Positions 53,347-62,716 of a stretch of DNA of 64,000 nucleotides are shown piece by piece. The position numbers and the translations under genes are program-made. Position 1 is the first letter of the stretch, and each line of letters opens with the position of its first letter. Location: positions 1-64,000 of the forward strand of contig CACWLK010000002.1 of assembly GCA_902761715.1 (NCBI GenBank), in the 5' to 3' direction. The notes beneath the pieces were generated by a model, which searched no databases, was not told where the DNA came from, and saw only the letters and a program-made list of their open reading frames with translations. The DNA comes from an uncultured Rhodospirillales bacterium (GTDB taxonomy: Bacteria > Pseudomonadota > Alphaproteobacteria > RF32 > CAG-239).

Positions 53347-53737
53347 TCTTTTCGTGGCAAAAATCCATTGCCAATGAGTTTATGCAATATCTCATCTTAG
53401 TTTTTGTCGGTCCGTCGGCAAAAACATGCCCGAGATGAGAATGACAGTTTGCACACAAAACCTCAATTCTTCTCATGCCGTGACTGTAGTCAGGCACAAG
53501 CTTGACACTTCCGGCCAATGCCGCATCAAAACTCGGCCACCCGCAACCACAGTCAAACTTGTCGGATGACGAAAAAATCGGGTTTCCGCAAGCGGCACAA
53601 ACATATGTTCCAACATCATGAAAATAATAATACTTTCCCGAAAAGGCCGGTTCAGTGCCTTTGCGATGCAGAACATCATACTGTTTTTTGTTTAATACTC
53701 TTTGTTCAACCATTTCTTTCAACCAATTTATTCGCAT
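53327..53737 (-). CDS. msrB: peptide-methionine (R)-S-oxide reductase MsrB
   Basis: Reduces methionine-R-sulfoxide in proteins. Zinc cysteines are in CAACGNPIF and CANCHSHLGHVF; GCGWPSF and the catalytic RYCINSLAM follow. The N-terminus is uncertain: the ATG used gives 136 residues, aligned with the E. coli protein; an ATG eight codons later has a weak GAAAGAA, and a TTG 13 codons earlier is unlikely. The last 20 bp overlap the convergent pip. Confidence 0.93.
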   Translation of the reverse strand: MRINWLKEMVEQRVLNKKQYDVLHRKGTEPAFSGKYYYFHDVGTYVCAACGNPIFSSSDKFDCGCGWPSFDAALAGSVKLVPDYSHGMRRIEVLCANCHSHLGHVFADGPTKTKMRYCINSLAMDFCHEKTNRENV

Positions 53738-53813
53738 ATAAAATATTATTTTTCGTACTTTCATTTTAAAGCTCAACTTTAGTACATAACTGTTATAAAT
53801 AGGAATGAATGTC

Positions 53814-53841
53814 TTGATTTATGAATTGTTTTAAATACAAT
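53814..53841 (+). promoter_or_regulatory. putative sigma70 promoter of the rfb operon
   Basis: TTGATT (53814-53819), 16-nt spacer, TACAAT (53836-53841), 34 nt before the rfbA start codon at 53876. It supports that start over one 24 bp upstream, which would lie almost at the transcription start. Confidence 0.6.
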
Positions 53842-53875
53842 ATAACCATTATTGCAACAAACAAGGGTGTTATAC

Positions 53876-54760
53876 ATGAAAGGCATAATTTTAGCAGGAG
53901 GAAGTGGCTCAAGGCTTTATCCTCTCACGACTGTCATCAGTAAACAGCTACTTCCGGTTTATGATAAACCGATGATTTATTATCCGTTATCGACATTAAT
54001 GCTGTTTGGAATAAAAGAAATTTTGATTATTTCAACCCCTCAGGATACTCCGAACATTGAAAAATTATTTGGAGACGGATCCCGCTTGGGGCTGAAACTT
54101 GAATATCGTATTCAAAAAGAACCCAAAGGCATAGCACAAGCATTTACCATCGGCGCAGACTTTATTGGTAATGACGACGTATGCCTGATTTTGGGTGATA
54201 ATATATTTTACATGGGAGAACAATTCAAACTTTTCCGTGATGAGATTTCCAAAAACACCGGAGGAACGGTTTTTGGTTATCATGTTTCTGATCCTGAACG
54301 CTTTGGTGTAGTCGAATTTGATAAAAATTTTCATGCTGTTTCAATTGAAGAAAAGCCCAAGAATCCAAAATCAAATTATGCCGTTGTCGGACTTTATTTT
54401 TACAAATCTGACGTTGTCGAAAAAGCCCGCAATCTGAAACCATCGGCTCGGGGAGAACTTGAAATTACCGACCTCAACCGCATGTATTTGGAAGAGGGCA
54501 GACTCAACGTTGTTCCCATGAAACGTGGCAACGCATGGCTTGATGCCGGAACCCCGCAATCTTTGCTCGAGGCTTCCAATTTTATCGGCATTATTGAAAA
54601 ACGGCAGGACTTAAAAATTGCCTGCATTGAAGAAATCGCTTATCGTCGCGGCTTCATTGATAACCAACAATTGTTGAATATTATCAACGGACTTAAAGAC
54701 GGAACCGATTATAAAGCATATCTAAAAAGAGTTTACGAGGATTATCATGAAGGTTACTAA
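53876..54760 (+). CDS. rfbA: glucose-1-phosphate thymidylyltransferase RfbA
   Basis: A 294-residue nucleotidyltransferase that makes dTDP-glucose. [18 protein letters not shown], the classic start of the family, is followed by [29 protein letters not shown] and [19 protein letters not shown]. First gene of rfbACDB, the complete dTDP-L-rhamnose pathway. Its end overlaps rfbC by 14 bp. Confidence 0.97.
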   Translation: MKGIILAGGSGSRLYPLTTVISKQLLPVYDKPMIYYPLSTLMLFGIKEILIISTPQDTPNIEKLFGDGSRLGLKLEYRIQKEPKGIAQAFTIGADFIGNDDVCLILGDNIFYMGEQFKLFRDEISKNTGGTVFGYHVSDPERFGVVEFDKNFHAVSIEEKPKNPKSNYAVVGLYFYKSDVVEKARNLKPSARGELEITDLNRMYLEEGRLNVVPMKRGNAWLDAGTPQSLLEASNFIGIIEKRQDLKIACIEEIAYRRGFIDNQQLLNIINGLKDGTDYKAYLKRVYEDYHEGY

Positions 54761-55292
54761 AACAGCTATTGACGGAGTGTTCATTATCGAACCGATTGTG
54801 TTTGAGGACGAACGCGGATATTTTTTTGAAAGTTACAATCAGGCAGACTTAAAAAAACAGGGAATAGACTACAATTTTATACAGGATAATCAGTCAAAAT
54901 CCCGCTATGGGACAATTCGTGGCATACACTTTCAAAAAGGAGAATTTTCTCAAGCCAAATTGGTGCGTGTTCTGGAAGGAACAGTTCTTGATGTCGCCGT
55001 TGATTTACGCAAAAACTCTCCCACATTCGGCAAACATGTAGCCGTTGAGCTTTCCGCCGAAAACAAGCGTCAATTAATGATTCCTCGAGGCTTTGGACAT
55101 GGTTTTTCGGTTTTGAGCGAAACCGCCGTATTTGCCTATAAATGCGACAATGTATATAACAAAGCCTCCGAATGTGGCATCCGCTATAATGACCCGACTT
55201 TAAATATTGATTGGAAGATCGATACCGACAAGGCCATTCTTTCGGAAAAAGACAAGAATAATCTTTTGTTGGAGGAGGTTGAATGTTTTTAG
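54747..55292 (+). CDS. rfbC: dTDP-4-dehydrorhamnose 3,5-epimerase RfbC
   Basis: A 181-residue cupin epimerase. The family pattern is seen in [28 protein letters not shown] with the catalytic His, [19 protein letters not shown] and [21 protein letters not shown]. Third step toward dTDP-L-rhamnose. Overlaps rfbA by 14 bp and rfbD by 10 bp, so the operon is tightly coupled. Confidence 0.96.
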   Translation: MKVTKTAIDGVFIIEPIVFEDERGYFFESYNQADLKKQGIDYNFIQDNQSKSRYGTIRGIHFQKGEFSQAKLVRVLEGTVLDVAVDLRKNSPTFGKHVAVELSAENKRQLMIPRGFGHGFSVLSETAVFAYKCDNVYNKASECGIRYNDPTLNIDWKIDTDKAILSEKDKNNLLLEEVECF

Positions 55293-56116
55293 TTGTTGGC
55301 GCTAACGGTCAACTTGGCAATGAACTTCGGTTGCTTTTAAAACAAGATGCCGAATACGTTGACCGGGACGAACTTGATATTACCGATAAAAATGCAGTTC
55401 TGAGTTTTGTATCTTCTGCAAAATATCAGGCGGTTATTAATTGTGCAGCCTATACTGCTGTTGACAAAGCCGAGGATGAGGAAAATCTTGCTCGCAAGAT
55501 TAATGTTGAAGGACCTGAAAATCTTGCTTTAACCGGAGTTCCGTTGATACATATATCTACCGACTACGTGTTTGACGGACATAAATGCACTCCTTATACG
55601 GAAAATGATGCTACCAATCCTCAATCTGCTTACGGAAGGACCAAACTTGCCGGAGAAAAAGCGGTTTTAGACGTTGCAGATACAGCTGTCATCATCAGAA
55701 CGGCATGGCTTTATTCCGAATTTGGTAATAACTTTGTAAAGACCATGCGTCGTTTAGGCTCAGAGCGCGATAACCTAAATGTCGTTTTTGATCAGGTCGG
55801 CACTCCCACTTATGCCAAAGATTTGGCCCAAGCTATTGTCGAGATTTTGCCGCAAATTAAAGCCGGCACTAAAGCCGTCTACCATTTTTCAAATGAGGGC
55901 GTTTGTTCTTGGTATGATTTTGCTGTCGAAATCATGCACCAAAGCGGGTTATCTTGCCGAGTTAATCCGATTGAAAGTTTCCAATATCCGACCAAAGCAA
56001 CCCGTCCTTTTTATTCTGTATTAAACAAGGGCAAAATTAAATCTGATTTTGGAATTTCAATCCGCCACTGGCAATCTGCTTTGCAAGAATGTATCAAAAA
56101 TATGGAGAATATGTAA
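55283..56116 (+). CDS. rfbD: dTDP-4-dehydrorhamnose reductase RfbD
   Basis: A 277-residue short-chain dehydrogenase. NAD(P)-binding [13 protein letters not shown] opens the protein, INCAAYTAVDKAEDEE and the active-site segment ISTDYVFDG lead to the catalytic YGRTKLAGE. It performs the last step, giving dTDP-L-rhamnose. GGAGGAGGTTGA within rfbC is its ribosome site. Confidence 0.96.
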   Translation: MFLVVGANGQLGNELRLLLKQDAEYVDRDELDITDKNAVLSFVSSAKYQAVINCAAYTAVDKAEDEENLARKINVEGPENLALTGVPLIHISTDYVFDGHKCTPYTENDATNPQSAYGRTKLAGEKAVLDVADTAVIIRTAWLYSEFGNNFVKTMRRLGSERDNLNVVFDQVGTPTYAKDLAQAIVEILPQIKAGTKAVYHFSNEGVCSWYDFAVEIMHQSGLSCRVNPIESFQYPTKATRPFYSVLNKGKIKSDFGISIRHWQSALQECIKNMENM

Positions 56117-56117
56117 T

Positions 56118-57128
56118 ATGAAATCAATTTTGGTTACCGGCGGTGCCGGATTTATCGGATCAAACTTTGTGCCATACATGGTTTCAAAATATCCTGACTA
56201 TAAAATAATCAACCTTGACAAGCTGACTTATGCCGGCAATCTTAATAATTTGAAGGAATGTGAAAATGCCGCTAACTATATGTTCGTCAAAGGCGATATC
56301 TGCGATCGCCCATTGATTGAAAAACTTTTCAAGGACAATGACATTCGTGGCGTTGTTCACTTTGCAGCTGAAAGCCACGTTGACAATTCTATTACAGGTC
56401 CGCAGGCTTTTATAGAAACCAATGTTTTGGGAACATTTACTCTTCTTGATGTAGCCCGCAACTATTGGATGAGCGCACCTCATCAATTTAGAGCAGGGTA
56501 CGAAGATTGTCGTTTTCATCATATTTCAACAGATGAAGTTTATGGTGCACTTGGTGAAACAGGTTATTTTACCGAAAAAACGCCTTATGACCCCAGTTCT
56601 CCATATTCATCGTCAAAAGCATCATCAGATATGATTGTCCGCGCTTATCATCGCACATATGGCATGAACGTTACTGTTTCTAATTGTTCCAACAATTATG
56701 GCCCCAAACAACATCCCGAAAAACTGATTCCCAAGATTATTTCAAATGCCTTGAGCGGTAAAAACATTCCGATATACGGTGATGGCAAAAATGTCCGCGA
56801 CTGGTTGTATGTTCTTGACCATTGCAAAGCAATTGATTTAATTTATCATAACGGTAAGAGTGGCGAAACTTACAATATCGGTGGTCATAACGAGAAAAAC
56901 AACCTCGAAATTGTGGAAGCAATTTGCAATATTTTAGATCAAAAACGTCCGCAAGCCAATGGTAAGCCCTACAAAGATTTAGTTGTTTTTGTAAAAGATC
57001 GCCCAGGTCATGATAGACGATACGCTATTGATGCCACCAAACTGACCAATCAACTCCATTGGAAAGCTGATGAAAATTTTGTCAGCGGTATAGTCAAAAC
57101 GGTTGAATGGTACCTTAAAAAGGCATAA
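56118..57128 (+). CDS. rfbB: dTDP-glucose 4,6-dehydratase RfbB
   Basis: A 336-residue extended SDR. SILVTGGAGFIGSNFVPYM binds NAD; HFAAESHVDNSI, STDEVYGALGETGYFTEK and the catalytic YSSSKASSDM follow; NCSNNYGPKQHPEKLIP is typical of RfbB. It performs the second pathway step although it is encoded last. The ATG one base after the rfbD stop has GGAGAATATG upstream. The sugar made here is the likely donor for transferases such as those at 24-35 kb, although the clusters are 20 kb apart. Confidence 0.96.
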   Translation: MKSILVTGGAGFIGSNFVPYMVSKYPDYKIINLDKLTYAGNLNNLKECENAANYMFVKGDICDRPLIEKLFKDNDIRGVVHFAAESHVDNSITGPQAFIETNVLGTFTLLDVARNYWMSAPHQFRAGYEDCRFHHISTDEVYGALGETGYFTEKTPYDPSSPYSSSKASSDMIVRAYHRTYGMNVTVSNCSNNYGPKQHPEKLIPKIISNALSGKNIPIYGDGKNVRDWLYVLDHCKAIDLIYHNGKSGETYNIGGHNEKNNLEIVEAICNILDQKRPQANGKPYKDLVVFVKDRPGHDRRYAIDATKLTNQLHWKADENFVSGIVKTVEWYLKKA

Positions 57129-57161
57129 ATATATAAGGTAATCAAAAAAAGGAGAATAAAA

Positions 57162-57509
57162 ATGCCGTTTTTAAGAGTTTTAACCAATGCCGAAATAACC
57201 GGCGGTTCTGATCAATTTGCTGAAAAAGCCGCTCAATTGGTCGCTTCCGAACTGAGCAAGCCGATTAGTTTTGTCGTTGTAACCGTAAAACAAAATCGCA
57301 CCATGTCATTTGGTGGAAAGATAGATAATTACGGAGTTTTAGCCTATATGGATTCAATCGGCTTCGGTAACCACAAAGCCTCACTTGCCAACAAGCTGAC
57401 TGACTTTTTCTTGGAAAATATACCGACCGCCGACCGTGGCAATATCAATATTGTCTTTAAGGATATGCCTCCTTCCGATGTTGCAATCGGTGGCAATCTG
57501 ATGAGCTAA
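57162..57509 (+). CDS. MIF-family tautomerase homologue
   Basis: A 115-residue protein resembling macrophage migration inhibitory factor and not the short 4-oxalocrotonate tautomerases. It begins MPFLRVLTN, so Pro1 would be the catalytic base after Met removal. A lysine in SKPISFVVVTVKQ lies near the Lys32 position of MIF, and MSFGG, YGVLAYMDSIG and the C-terminal PPSDVAIGGNLMS follow the MIF layout. AAAGGAGAATAAAA precedes the ATG. It trails the rfb operon by 33 bp and ends in a terminator. Host-directed activity is possible but unproven. Confidence 0.85.
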   Translation: MPFLRVLTNAEITGGSDQFAEKAAQLVASELSKPISFVVVTVKQNRTMSFGGKIDNYGVLAYMDSIGFGNHKASLANKLTDFFLENIPTADRGNINIVFKDMPPSDVAIGGNLMS

Positions 57510-57526
57510 TCCAATAAGCTATCATA

Positions 57527-57560
57527 AAAAAAAGGAGCTTTGTTTCAAGCTCCTTTTTTA
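57527..57560. terminator. bidirectional terminator between the MIF gene and alaS
   Basis: AAAAAAGGAGCTT-TGTTTC-AAGCTCCTTTTTT, serving the plus-strand MIF gene and the minus-strand alaS, whose stop is adjacent. Confidence 0.9.
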
Positions 57561-60191
57561 TTAAATCATTTTTTTCAATGCCTCGATGGCTTCATCAAGA
57601 TGAGAAGTATCAGCACCGCCGGTCTGGGCCATATCAGGTCTTCCGCCGCCGCCGTTAGCACCGATAAACGGCGCAATGGCTTTGACCATGTCGTTTGCTG
57701 AATATTTTCCGGTCAAGTCGTCGGTAACCCCGATTACTGCCGAAACCTTACCTTCATTGACGGCGAGCAGGGCGATTATGCCGCTTCTGATTTGCTCTTT
57801 TATCTCATCAACAAAAGCCTTTAACTCCTTAGCCGGAATATTCTCAAGCTTTTTACCGACAAATCTAACTCCGTTTACTTCCTCAATTTTTTCTTTGTTG
57901 TCAGCCGCCTTGTTGCTCACAAAGCTTTTCTTCAGATTAAAAATATCGCTTTCAAGTTTTTTCTTCTCTTCCAACAACAAATTAATTCTGGCTTCCAGGT
58001 CATTGACGTTGGTTTTGAGCATCTGGCTGACTTTATGTAACTTATCTTCAGTATCTTGTGCAAACTTTTCGGCCGCATGACCGGTCATAAACTCAATACG
58101 TCTAATCCCTGCGGCAACAGCGCCTTCTGATATAATATTAAAATATCCTATATCACCGGTAGAGTTAACATGAGTACCGCCGCAAAGCTCAACCGAGAAC
58201 GGTCCTTGTTCGTCTTCCATGCTTACGACACGCACTGTTTCACCATATTTTTCACCAAACAATGCCATAGCACCGGTTTTGACTGCTTCATCAGGTGTCA
58301 TAATACGGGTTACGCATTTATAGTTATGGCGTACCGCGGCATTGACCATATTTTCCGCAAGACGTAACTCTTCTGCAGTTACTTGTTTGGGGTGCGAAAT
58401 ATCAAAACGAGCACGATCCGGCGCAACCATAGAACCTTTTTGAGTAACATGTTCGCCCAAAATTTCACGCAATACTCGATGGAGCAGGTGGGTAACCGAG
58501 TGGTTGGCTCTAATTTTGTTGCGGTTTTCTTCATCAACTTCAAAACTTGCAAAATCACCGACCTTCACGTTTCCTTTAAGCATCTTGCAAACATGAACAA
58601 TCATGCCGTCAATCTTTTTCTTTACATCAACAACCTGAGCGGTAAAGTTTTTGCCTTTAATCAAGCCGATATCTCCGACTTGTCCACCCGATTCGCCATA
58701 AAAAGGTGTTTGGTTGGCAATCAGATAAAAATCTCCGCTCTTAACTTCATCAACTACATTTGTGCCCTGAACCAGAGCTTTAATCTCACCGTCAGCCTTA
58801 GTCGTTGTATATCCCAAAAACTCGGTCTTGCCTAATTTGTCAAAGACCTCAAACCAAATTTTTTCAACACCTTCATCACCGCTACCGGCCCAGTTCTTAC
58901 GAGCTTCGGCACGTTGTTTTTCCATAGCCTGATTAAAACCGTCAACATCTACCCCTATATTTTTAAGCTTGAGGGCATCTTGGGTCAAATCGAGCGGAAA
59001 ACCATAGGTGTCATACAATCTAAAAGCGGTTTCTCCGTTTAAGGTATCGCCGTCAGTCATTGATGAAGTTTCTTCATCTAAAAGTTTAAGTCCTTTTTCT
59101 AATGTTTTGATAAATTTGCTTTCTTCCGTTTTTAGCGTTTCGGTAATCAAAGCCTCAGCACGGTACAATTCAGGATAAGCATCGCCCATTTCTTTTTGCA
59201 AAGCGGGGAGCAATTTATACATCATCGGCTCATGTACACCCAACATATAAACATGGCGCATTGCTCGGCGCATAATTCGGCGCAAAACATATCCTCGCCC
59301 TTCGTTTGAAGGCAAAACCCCGTCAGCAATCAAAAATGCCGCCGATCTCATATGGTCGGCAATAACGTTATGAGAAGCCTGTAGTGGACCTTTAGGATCA
59401 GAGTTGGCAATATCGGCGATTGATTTGATCAGGTTTTGGAACAAATCTATATCAAAATTAGAGTGTACTCCTTGCAAAATAGCGGCAATACGTTCCAAAC
59501 CCATACCGGTATCAATAGAAGGCTTTTTAAGGTTTATGCGGCTACCGTCCGGTAAATCTTCAAACTGGTCAAACACCAAATTCCAAATTTCAATAAAACG
59601 GTCGCCGTCTTCTTCCGGAGTGCCTGGCAGACCGCCCCATACTTCCGGACCATGGTCATAAAAGATCTCAGAGCAGGGACCACAAGGACCGGTATCTCCC
59701 ATCTGCCAAAAATTGTCTTTTGTAGCAATACGGATAATACGTTCATCGGGCAGACCGGAGATTTTCTTCCACAGATTATAGGCTTCATCATCGGTATGAT
59801 AGATGGTTACGGCAAGTTTATCCTTAGGAATATCAAATTCTTTGGTCAACAGTTCCCAAGCATAAGAGATAGCACCTTCCTTAAAATAGTCGCCAAACGA
59901 AAAGTTTCCGAGCATTTCAAAAAAAGTATGGTGGCGTACGTCGTATCCGACACTGTCCAAGTCGTTGTGCTTTCCTCCGGCACGAACGGATTTTTGTGCA
60001 GTAGCGGCACGGGTATATTCTCTGGTTTCGTTTCCCGCCAAAATATTCTTAAATTGTACCATTCCTGAATTTGTAAACATCAGGGTAGGGTCATTATCAG
60101 GCACCAAAGGTGATGACTGAATTATCTTATGTCCGTTCTTACCGAAATAGTTAAGAAAAGTGCTTCTTATTTGATTTACCGTAGTAGTCAT
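57561..60191 (-). CDS. alaS: alanyl-tRNA synthetase
   Basis: An 876-residue class II synthetase. The catalytic domain opens TFLNYFGKNGHKIIQSSPLV and TNSGMVQFKN. The editing domain has HSVTHLLHRVLRE and CGGTHVNSTGDIGYF zinc-type motifs. The C-terminal DHHA1 domain ends GANGGGGRPDMAQTGG. Length matches E. coli (876). It stands alone on the minus strand, with its promoter in the gap before tspO. Confidence 0.97.
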   Translation of the reverse strand: MTTTVNQIRSTFLNYFGKNGHKIIQSSPLVPDNDPTLMFTNSGMVQFKNILAGNETREYTRAATAQKSVRAGGKHNDLDSVGYDVRHHTFFEMLGNFSFGDYFKEGAISYAWELLTKEFDIPKDKLAVTIYHTDDEAYNLWKKISGLPDERIIRIATKDNFWQMGDTGPCGPCSEIFYDHGPEVWGGLPGTPEEDGDRFIEIWNLVFDQFEDLPDGSRINLKKPSIDTGMGLERIAAILQGVHSNFDIDLFQNLIKSIADIANSDPKGPLQASHNVIADHMRSAAFLIADGVLPSNEGRGYVLRRIMRRAMRHVYMLGVHEPMMYKLLPALQKEMGDAYPELYRAEALITETLKTEESKFIKTLEKGLKLLDEETSSMTDGDTLNGETAFRLYDTYGFPLDLTQDALKLKNIGVDVDGFNQAMEKQRAEARKNWAGSGDEGVEKIWFEVFDKLGKTEFLGYTTTKADGEIKALVQGTNVVDEVKSGDFYLIANQTPFYGESGGQVGDIGLIKGKNFTAQVVDVKKKIDGMIVHVCKMLKGNVKVGDFASFEVDEENRNKIRANHSVTHLLHRVLREILGEHVTQKGSMVAPDRARFDISHPKQVTAEELRLAENMVNAAVRHNYKCVTRIMTPDEAVKTGAMALFGEKYGETVRVVSMEDEQGPFSVELCGGTHVNSTGDIGYFNIISEGAVAAGIRRIEFMTGHAAEKFAQDTEDKLHKVSQMLKTNVNDLEARINLLLEEKKKLESDIFNLKKSFVSNKAADNKEKIEEVNGVRFVGKKLENIPAKELKAFVDEIKEQIRSGIIALLAVNEGKVSAVIGVTDDLTGKYSANDMVKAIAPFIGANGGGGRPDMAQTGGADTSHLDEAIEALKKMI

Positions 60192-60297
60192 TATATCTGT
60201 TCAAACCTCTTGCATCATAAAAACTAAACTTAATTTCTAATGCAAAAACCCCGCAATAGCAAGCGAAAAATGACTAAAACTTATAATATCTTGCCAT

Positions 60298-60792
60298 TTA
60301 CTCAATCACAATCACATATGAGTTTAAGTTTATGATTGCCGCATTGAGATATGTTGCAAACAAAATCCATACAAAATAAGGTATAAAAAGCCATGCTGCA
60401 GCTTTTGAAACGCTCCAAAATTCCATCAAAATCATATAACTTAATATGTCAATTATGATAACCACGGCCAAAGCTATTCCTAATTGTCCGGCAAAAAAGA
60501 AAGCATAGCTCCATACAATGTGCAAAAACAGCATTCCGATAAACCAACCGTTTAATCTGGATCGTCTTTTTTCCGATTGTTCGGTGGTCAGCGCCAAATA
60601 AAAAGCCGCTCCGATCATTGCATATAATGCGGTCCATACAATTGGGAACACAAGGTTTGGCGGTGTTCCCAATGGCTTTATCAATTTGTCATACCAGTTT
60701 TGAATACCGAAATCATTATAATATCCGCCGATTGCCATTGCCGCAAAAACCAAAATGTAACAATAAGCCAATTTTCCGTAATTTATTTTCAT
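60298..60792 (-). CDS. tspO: TspO/MBR-family membrane protein
   Basis: A 164-residue protein with five membrane segments. The signature NWYDKLIKPLGTPPNLVFPIVW followed by ALYAMIGAAFY, WSYAFFF and the C-terminal ATYLNAAIINLN are characteristic. TspO binds tetrapyrroles and, in Rhodobacter, controls photosynthesis genes in response to oxygen; here the role may be porphyrin or stress related. It is a single gene, divergent from map. Confidence 0.92.
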   Translation of the reverse strand: MKINYGKLAYCYILVFAAMAIGGYYNDFGIQNWYDKLIKPLGTPPNLVFPIVWTALYAMIGAAFYLALTTEQSEKRRSRLNGWFIGMLFLHIVWSYAFFFAGQLGIALAVVIIIDILSYMILMEFWSVSKAAAWLFIPYFVWILFATYLNAAIINLNSYVIVIE

Positions 60793-60916
60793 TTTTATCT
60801 CCCTTGTTTATATTTGTTTTTGATATATGCAATTTGTTTTCATATTCAAGATTGCGGTTGCAAAATTAAATTCACGGGTGTAGCTTTATTGACATAGAAA
60901 AGGAGTACTCAAGCTG

Positions 60917-61717
60917 ATGAAAAGAAATCATGATAAAATAGCTATATATGAGCAATCGGATTTTGAGGGAATGCGCAAAGCCGGTCGTTTGGCCGCCGAG
61001 GTATTGGACTATATTACCGATTATGTCGAGCCCGGTGTTTCTACTGAATATTTGGACAACCTTTGCAATGAATATATTTTGGCACATGGCGGCATATCGG
61101 CATGCATAAACTATCATGGCTATCCTAAATATACCTGTATATCTGCCAATCATGTAATTTGTCATGGTATTCCTAGTGCCGAGCAAAAACTTGCCGACGG
61201 CGATATTATTAACATTGATGTTACGGTCATTGTTGACGGTTGGTTTGGCGATACCAGCCGTATGTATTATGTCGGCAAACCCAAGATTAAAGCTGCTCGT
61301 TTGTGCGATGTTACCTATGAATGCATGATGCGCGGCATAGATGTTGTTAAACCCGGAGCTCATTTCGGAGACATCGGCGCCGTAATTGAGGAATATGCTC
61401 ACAAATACGGATATTCGGTTGTTGATATGTTCTGCGGACATGGGGTCGGCAAAGTGTTCCACGACAACCCCAATGTTATGCATTGCGGTCGCAAAGGTAC
61501 CGGCCCAATGATCGAAGAAGGCATGATTTTTACTATTGAGCCTATGATTAATATCGGCCGCAAAGACGGGCTTATTTTGGCAAATGGTTGGACTGCCGTA
61601 ACCCGTGATAAAAGTTTATCAGCACAATTTGAGCACTCTTTAGGTGTAACCAAAGACGGAGCAGAGGTGTTTACATATTCTCCCAAAGGGCTTGATCGCC
61701 CGCCTTATAAAAAATAG
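60917..61717 (+). CDS. map: methionine aminopeptidase type I
   Basis: A 266-residue enzyme removing initiator methionine. Metal ligands are in NIDVTVIVDGWFGDTS (two Asp), GHGVGKVFHDNP (His), FTIEP (Glu) and a later Glu near the C-terminus; HGIPS and CHGV-like segments fit type I. AAGGAGTACTCAAGCTG precedes the ATG. It is 8 bp upstream of radC, a frequent pairing in Alphaproteobacteria. Confidence 0.97.
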   Translation: MKRNHDKIAIYEQSDFEGMRKAGRLAAEVLDYITDYVEPGVSTEYLDNLCNEYILAHGGISACINYHGYPKYTCISANHVICHGIPSAEQKLADGDIINIDVTVIVDGWFGDTSRMYYVGKPKIKAARLCDVTYECMMRGIDVVKPGAHFGDIGAVIEEYAHKYGYSVVDMFCGHGVGKVFHDNPNVMHCGRKGTGPMIEEGMIFTIEPMINIGRKDGLILANGWTAVTRDKSLSAQFEHSLGVTKDGAEVFTYSPKGLDRPPYKK

Positions 61718-61725
61718 GATTTTAC

Positions 61726-62412
61726 ATGGAAGAAACTAAAGACTACATCGGACATCGCCAACGCTTAAAAGAACGCTTTTTGCGTGGTCAAGGTGCTGAT
61801 ATGCCCGATTATGAAATGCTCGAATTATTGCTCACACTTGCGATTCCCCGTAAAGACACCAAACCGCTTGCCAAAGCACTTATTAAAGAATTCGGCAGTC
61901 TTGCCGGTGTGTTGAGTGCTGACAATATGCGTCTTATGGAGTTTTCCGGTCTAAAAGAAAATACCATATTTATCTTTTCAATAATCAGAGAGGTTGCATT
62001 ACGCATGGCGTGGCAAAACCTGAGCGGAGCAGATTTGCCGGTTATATCAACATGGGATGCAATGCTTGATTATTGCCGCATGAAACTGGCACATAAAGAG
62101 CATGAAGAACTTATGCTGATTTTTCTGGATGCCAAACTTCAGGTTATTGGAGAAGAAATTCAACAACGTGGCACTACCGACAATGTGGCCATTCATCCGG
62201 CAGAAGTTGTAAAGTCGTCGGTTTTTCATGCGGCCAAGAGTTTGATAATGGTACATAATCATCCCTCCGGCAGTGTTACTCCTTCCAAAGCGGATATTAT
62301 GGTAACACAACAAGTAAAGATTGCGCTTGAGAGCGTTTCAATCAAATTACAAGACCATTTAATTATCGGAAAGACTGAATATTTTAGTTTTCGCGAACAA
62401 GGAATAATATAA
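61726..62412 (+). CDS. radC: RadC-family JAB-domain protein
   Basis: A 228-residue UPF0758 protein. An N-terminal helix-hairpin-helix part (RQRLKERFLRGQGADMPDYE, PLAKALIKEFGSLAGVL) precedes a JAB/MPN metal-binding domain with HNHPSGSVTPSKADI and the upstream Glu in HKEHEELML. Despite the name, a DNA-repair role is not established; related domains occur on mobile elements. It closes the map-radC unit and lies 54 bp before the tRNA-Pro repeat region, with no terminator visible between. Confidence 0.93.
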   Translation: MEETKDYIGHRQRLKERFLRGQGADMPDYEMLELLLTLAIPRKDTKPLAKALIKEFGSLAGVLSADNMRLMEFSGLKENTIFIFSIIREVALRMAWQNLSGADLPVISTWDAMLDYCRMKLAHKEHEELMLIFLDAKLQVIGEEIQQRGTTDNVAIHPAEVVKSSVFHAAKSLIMVHNHPSGSVTPSKADIMVTQQVKIALESVSIKLQDHLIIGKTEYFSFREQGII

Positions 62413-62466
62413 GATTAAAAAAACTGTTGCCAAAATATTTTTTTATGATAATCATTAATCACTTTT

Positions 62467-62716
62467 CGGGACTTAGCTCAGCTTGGGTTATGCGCTTGCT
62501 TTGGGCTCGAGGATAAAAAATGTCTACAATGGCGTTTTTTACCGCAAGAGGCGAAGTTTGTTTATTCAAGCAAGGGAAGCGACAGCGACCGCAGCGAGAT
62601 TAACAAACGAGTGACCGAAGCGAAGTTGTTGAGAGCTATGCTCGAAACTTACGGAGCAAGACAAGATGTCGTAACATCTTGCGTTTTTAAGAAAAAGTAT
62701 TATTATCTTCCACATT
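62467..62716 (+). repeat. 250-bp tandem unit, copy 1, beginning with a broken tRNA-Pro 5' half
   Basis: The first 39 nt (62467-62505) copy the start of the intact tRNA-Pro at 62967, from the acceptor 5' strand to the anticodon loop (CGGGACTTAGCTCAGC, then GCGCTTGCTTTGGG), with D-arm damage and one extra base. After 149 nt of other sequence, AGCAAG and CAAGATGTCGTA (62655-62673) resemble the anticodon 3' strand and variable region. T-arm and acceptor 3' strand are missing, so it cannot be a tRNA. Two hairpins lie inside: one at 62515-62540 with A6/T6 ends, another at 62662-62681 followed by CGTTTTT. No protein is supported. Confidence 0.85.

Noticed and set aside
62467-62716. A tRNA gene with a group I intron
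   Set aside because: The insert is only 149 nt, shows no recognisable intron core, and the T-arm and acceptor 3' strand are missing, so splicing could not yield a tRNA.
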